From Thiobacillus sp. (lineage in GTDB: Bacteria > Pseudomonadota > Gammaproteobacteria > Burkholderiales > Thiobacillaceae): 8,536 nucleotides of DNA. The notes beneath the pieces are model-generated. The model searched no databases and was not told the origin of the DNA. It saw only the letters and a list, made by a program, of their open reading frames with translations. Position 1 is the stretch's first letter. Every line of letters starts with the position of its first letter. The position numbers and the translations under genes are program-made. The DNA is taken from NCBI GenBank assembly GCA_018780025.1, contig JADMKH010000282.1:1-8536 (forward strand). The letters are read 5' to 3'. Below, piece by piece: positions 6,003 through 8,536 of the stretch.

Positions 6003-6766
6003 AACTGACCATACTTGGCTGCAGCGGCGGCATTGGCAGCGGACGCCACACCACCTGCCTCAAGGTCGACGACGACATCATGATCGACGCCGGCACCGGC
6101 ATCACCACACTGAGCCTGGATGAGCTGCTGGCGATCGACCATGTGGTCGTCACCCACGCCCACCTCGATCACGTGCTGGGCCTGCCGCTGCTGCTCGACG
6201 CCGTGGGCGAGCGGCGCACCACGCCGGTCGTCGTGCATGCGCTGCCCGAGGTGCTCAAGGTGCTGTCCGACCACTTGTTCAACTGGCATCTGTGGCCGGA
6301 CTTCCGCGAAATTCCCAGCGCCGATGCGCCGTGGCTGAAATTTGAACCCTTGCCCATGGGCGAGCGCCTCACGCTGGGCGCGCGGACCTTTACCCCGTTG
6401 CCGGTCAACCACGTGGTGCCGGCATGCGGCATTCAGGTGAGCGTGACAGGCGGCAGTCTGGTGTTCAGCGGTGATACCACCAGCAGCGAAGCATTCACCG
6501 CCGCGCTCAACGCCATCTCCGACCTGCGCCACCTCATCATCGAAACCTCGTTCGAAAACGCGCTCGCCGATATTGCACAGGCGTCCAGGCATCACTGGCC
6601 GGATTCGCTGGCGATGACGCTGGAGGATTTGCGCGTACGCCCGGAAGTCTGGATCACGCATCTGAAACCGGGCAACGAGGCGGCCATCATGGACGAACTG
6701 CGTCATGCCGCGCCGAACTGGGCGCCAACGGCGCTGCAGCAGGGGCAGGTGATTGTTTCAGAGTGA
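5999..6766 (+). CDS. MBL-fold hydrolase, probable class II 3',5'-cyclic-nucleotide phosphodiesterase
   Basis: A 255-residue cytoplasmic protein without signal peptide. It has the metallo-beta-lactamase fold, with the dinuclear metal site THAHLDHVLGLP (His53, His55, Asp57, His58) followed by candidate ligands His138 (PVNH), Asp159 (FSGDTTSS) and His221 (ITHLKPGNE). The full ligand set is therefore in order. HAHLDH followed by a Gly-Leu-rich stretch, and the N-terminal LGCSGGIGSGRHTTCLKV, resemble class II cyclic-nucleotide phosphodiesterases (the yeast PDE1 type). Those enzymes hydrolyse cAMP or cGMP to the 5'-nucleotide. The gene starts inside the cyclase stop (ATGA), with no separate ribosome-binding site, so the two enzymes are translationally linked. 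Context supports a role in removing the cAMP made by the upstream cyclase. An RNase Z-like or other MBL activity cannot be excluded from motifs alone. Confidence 0.85.
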   Translation: MKLTILGCSGGIGSGRHTTCLKVDDDIMIDAGTGITTLSLDELLAIDHVVVTHAHLDHVLGLPLLLDAVGERRTTPVVVHALPEVLKVLSDHLFNWHLWPDFREIPSADAPWLKFEPLPMGERLTLGARTFTPLPVNHVVPACGIQVSVTGGSLVFSGDTTSSEAFTAALNAISDLRHLIIETSFENALADIAQASRHHWPDSLAMTLEDLRVRPEVWITHLKPGNEAAIMDELRHAAPNWAPTALQQGQVIVSE

Positions 6767-6922
6767 AGCCATCGTGTCCGCCTTCGCTACACTAAAAATT
6801 CAAGCTTGAAGCATCAGGCTGCAAGACCAGGCCAGCGATCATGCGCTGCTTAAGGGCGGGTCGCAGCGGGAACCCTCGACAGCCTATCCTGCTCTGCATA
6901 CGTATTCTTCCGAGCCATATCG
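6767..6922 (+). promoter_or_regulatory. Leader/intergenic region upstream of the antiporter
   Basis: There are 156 bases between the phosphodiesterase stop and the antiporter start, the longest gene-free stretch in the window. It holds a perfect 12-bp palindrome (6799-6810), an 8-bp palindrome ATACGTAT (6898-6905), and two small hairpins sharing one arm. CAGCG 6833-6837 pairs with CGCTG 6844-6848, while CGCTGC 6844-6849 pairs with GCAGCG 6863-6868. A 29-codon ORF (6841-6930) overlaps the antiporter ATG. TACACT (6788-6793) is -10-like but has no good -35; TCGACA (6876-6881) is -35-like but has no good -10. No intrinsic terminator for the upstream operon is evident. The region most likely contains the antiporter promoter and may contain leader regulation. 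Confidence 0.45.
6799..6810. repeat. Perfect 12-bp palindrome TTCAAGCTTGAA
   Basis: Each half (TTCAAG/CTTGAA) is the exact reverse complement of the other, with no spacer. It begins 33 bases after the phosphodiesterase stop. Immediate contact of the two halves and the lack of a downstream T-run on the plus strand argue against a terminator. A dimeric regulator site is the more natural reading, though chance occurrence is possible. Confidence 0.5.
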
Positions 6923-8227
6923 ATGACTAACGCACAATGGTTCATGCTCGTAGGCGGGCTGTTGCTTGCCATGGGCCTCACCTCATCCATCCTCAAGCGC
7001 TCCCCGGTTACCTCCGCCATTATTTATCTGGCGGTGGGCATACTGGTTGGGCCAACCGTGCTCAATTTGTTTCACTTTAATCCGCTCAAGGAATCCGCGC
7101 TGCTGGAAGTGCTGACCGAAGTTGCGGTATTGATTTCCCTGTTTTCTGCCGGCGTCAAAATGCCGGTGCCGTTCAACCTTTCTCGCTGGCGCGCGCCGAT
7201 TTTACTGGCGACGGTTTCCATGACCTTGACCGTCGCGATGGTCGCAGCCTTTGCTTATTACGCGCTGGGTCTGCCGTTGGGGGCCGGCGTTTTGCTGGGC
7301 GCGATCCTGGCACCGACCGATCCGGTGCTGGCCACGGATGTGCAAATTCGTCATCCCGGAGACCGTGATCAATTGCGCTTTACCTTGACCAGCGAAGCCG
7401 GCATGAACGATGGCAGCGCTTTCCCCTTCGTCATGCTGGGGCTGGGCTTGCTGGGCCTGCATGAACTCGGCGAGTCTGGCTTGAACTGGATCGTGGTGGA
7501 TGTGCTGTGGGCCACGGTGGGCGGGATTGCCATTGGGGTTGCCGCGGGCATGGCATTGGCCTATGTGGGCTGGAAGTTGCGCCGCGAGCCGCGCAAACAC
7601 GAATTGCTGGACGACTTCCTCGGTTTGGGGCTGATTGGCGTCGTGTACGGTTTATCGGTGCTGTTTCACACTTGGGGGTTTTTGGCGGTTTTTTTCGCAG
7701 CAGTCGCATTACGCCAAACCGAGATGAAACTGGCCAGGCGGGCACTGGATGCCAGCGCAGTCGATGCGCCGCGTGACCGCATGGCCATTGAGGAAAGCCC
7801 CTTGCCACTGGTCAGCGAAGGTTCGCTGGTGTTCAAGGAACATCTGGAGCGTCTGTCTGAAGTGATTCTAATTCTGCTGGTTGGCGGGTCGCTGTTTGTG
7901 GATTCGTGGAGTTGGAAAGCGGTGGGGCTGGCCCTGTTTTTGTTTATGTTGGCCCGCCCGGTCAGTGTTTTTGTCAGTTTGATCGGATCGCGCACACCCT
8001 GGCGAATTCAGGGGTTGAGCGCGTGGTTTGGCGTACGTGGGATCGGCTCGCTCTATTACCTGATGTATGCCATCCAGCACGGACTCCCGGAACCCCTGGC
8101 ATTGGAGTTGATGCAAATGACGTTGATTGTGGTGGCGCTTTCGATCCTGATTCACGGCACCAGTGTGAAACCCTTGATGGAGCGGTTCTGGCGGCGCGAC
8201 AAGCCGATACACCGGGCAGAATTGTAG
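6923..8227 (+). CDS. CPA1-type cation:proton antiporter (NhaP-like)
   Basis: A 434-residue inner-membrane transporter with about 12 hydrophobic segments from residue 5 to 415. Family motifs are intact: APTDPVLA with Asp133, TSEAGMNDGSAFPF with Asn162-Asp163, and GVRGIGSLYYL with Arg372. The Asn-Asp pair is the ion-binding signature of electroneutral CPA1 exchangers (the CPA2 group carries Asp-Asp). It therefore probably swaps Na+ (or K+/Li+) for H+ to control cytoplasmic pH and salt. A hydrophilic loop of about 37 residues (267-303) lies between membrane segments. The C-terminal tail after the last helix is short, so there is no large regulatory domain. The start at 6923 has only a weak GAG upstream. 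It follows the cAMP operon on the same strand after a 156-base leader, so it is probably a separate transcription unit. The transported ion cannot be read from sequence. Confidence 0.92.
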   Translation: MTNAQWFMLVGGLLLAMGLTSSILKRSPVTSAIIYLAVGILVGPTVLNLFHFNPLKESALLEVLTEVAVLISLFSAGVKMPVPFNLSRWRAPILLATVSMTLTVAMVAAFAYYALGLPLGAGVLLGAILAPTDPVLATDVQIRHPGDRDQLRFTLTSEAGMNDGSAFPFVMLGLGLLGLHELGESGLNWIVVDVLWATVGGIAIGVAAGMALAYVGWKLRREPRKHELLDDFLGLGLIGVVYGLSVLFHTWGFLAVFFAAVALRQTEMKLARRALDASAVDAPRDRMAIEESPLPLVSEGSLVFKEHLERLSEVILILLVGGSLFVDSWSWKAVGLALFLFMLARPVSVFVSLIGSRTPWRIQGLSAWFGVRGIGSLYYLMYAIQHGLPEPLALELMQMTLIVVALSILIHGTSVKPLMERFWRRDKPIHRAEL

Positions 8228-8288
8228 GTTTCCGCTGGACGCCAGGCTGGTTCGACGAAGCGGGTCTGACTGATCGAATGGCGGGCGC
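8228..8288. other. Convergent intergenic gap without a recognisable terminator
   Basis: Sixty-one bases lie between the stops of the converging antiporter and cupin genes. The only inverted repeat found is a 5-base pair CCGCT (8232-8236)/AGCGG (8259-8263) with a 22-base loop and no T-run. No intrinsic terminator is called; termination may be factor-dependent. Confidence 0.5.
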
Positions 8289-8536
8289 TCAGCTTTCCGC
8301 TACAAATCCAAACGCCTTGTCGTGCACATACACCAGCTTGCAGGGCTCGATGTATTGGGCATCGTGGATGCGCCCGCCTTTGATGTAACCCGTCTCGCCC
8401 TGGTTCAGAATCAGCGGCTCGCCGTCGGCTACCAGGCCGGTATCGGTCTTGGTGAAAAACTGCACGGCCATCTTGCCTTCGATCACCACGGTCATGTCGT
8501 CGCCCGGGTGCGAGTGCGGCGGCTCGGCGCTGCCGG
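8289..8536 (-). CDS. Cupin-domain protein, C-terminal part (5' end beyond window)
   Basis: The reading frame stays open from the stop (8291-8289) to the right edge, giving about 82 C-terminal residues. An internal ATG at 8495 is not the likely start, because cupin motif 1 lies upstream of it: the frame reads PPHSHPGDDMTVVIEGKM, supplying the two His of an HxH metal site and the Gly that ends motif 1. Motif 2 appears as GETGYIKGGRIHDAQY, with a His in the position of the second-motif ligand. The fold is a single small beta-barrel, and the protein is probably cytoplasmic. Cupins range from dioxygenases and isomerases to sugar or ligand sensors, so no reaction is assigned. The gene converges on the antiporter and shows no evident functional link to it. 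Confidence 0.85.
   Translation of the reverse strand, partial: GSAEPPHSHPGDDMTVVIEGKMAVQFFTKTDTGLVADGEPLILNQGETGYIKGGRIHDAQYIEPCKLVYVHDKAFGFVAES

Noticed and set aside
6799..6810. The 12-bp palindrome as an intrinsic terminator of the cAMP operon
   Set aside because: It is short and AT-balanced, leaves at most a four-base stem and four-base loop as RNA, and is not followed by a T-run on the plus strand.
8228..8288. Bidirectional terminator between antiporter and cupin genes
   Set aside because: Only a 5-bp inverted repeat with a 22-base loop is present and there is no T-run on either side.
8289..8495. Complete 68-residue gene starting at the ATG at 8495
   Set aside because: The same frame continues to the window edge and encodes the cupin HxH motif upstream of that ATG, so the true start lies outside the window.

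Overview
The window is a GC-rich (roughly 60%), gene-dense stretch of bacterial chromosome. Protein content suggests a Gram-negative betaproteobacterium, possibly of the Thiobacillus/Sulfuricella/Gallionella type. Supporting features are an MCE lipid-transport operon with an outer-membrane-type lipoprotein, a periplasmic M48 protease, a CHASE2 adenylate cyclase and a CPA1 antiporter. The genus is an inference from protein style, not from a marker gene. No rRNA, tRNA, CRISPR array, insertion sequence or phage gene is visible.

Left block (1-2244, minus strand): an MCE/Mla-type phospholipid-transport operon, transcribed from 2244 towards position 1. The order is MlaE-like permease, a short and catalytically dead remnant of an ABC ATPase, an MCE (MlaD-domain) protein, and the first 20 codons of a lipoprotein cut by the window edge. 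The last two junctions are ATGA stop/start overlaps. The ATPase-like gene lacks Walker A, has no proper LSGGQ signature, and has lost both the Walker B glutamate and the switch histidine. This is the oddest object in the window.

A divergent intergenic region (2245-2329) separates this operon from the middle block. It holds a possible sigma70-type promoter for the plus strand and a small hairpin.

Middle block (2330-6766, plus strand): four genes joined by 1-, 1- and 4-base stop/start overlaps, so almost certainly one operon. They are a secreted SH3b-domain protein, a periplasmic M48 zinc metalloprotease, a CHASE2-transmembrane-class III adenylate cyclase with all catalytic residues, and a metallo-beta-lactamase-fold enzyme resembling class II cyclic-nucleotide phosphodiesterases. 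Two exported proteins, a cyclase with a periplasmic sensor, and an enzyme likely to destroy its product together look like a self-contained envelope-sensing cAMP module (inference).

Right block: a 156-base leader (6767-6922) with a 12-bp palindrome, two mutually exclusive small hairpins and a 29-codon ORF overlapping the next start. It precedes a complete CPA1-type cation:proton antiporter (6923-8227). A 61-base convergent gap follows, then the 3' part of a cupin gene on the minus strand that runs off the right edge.
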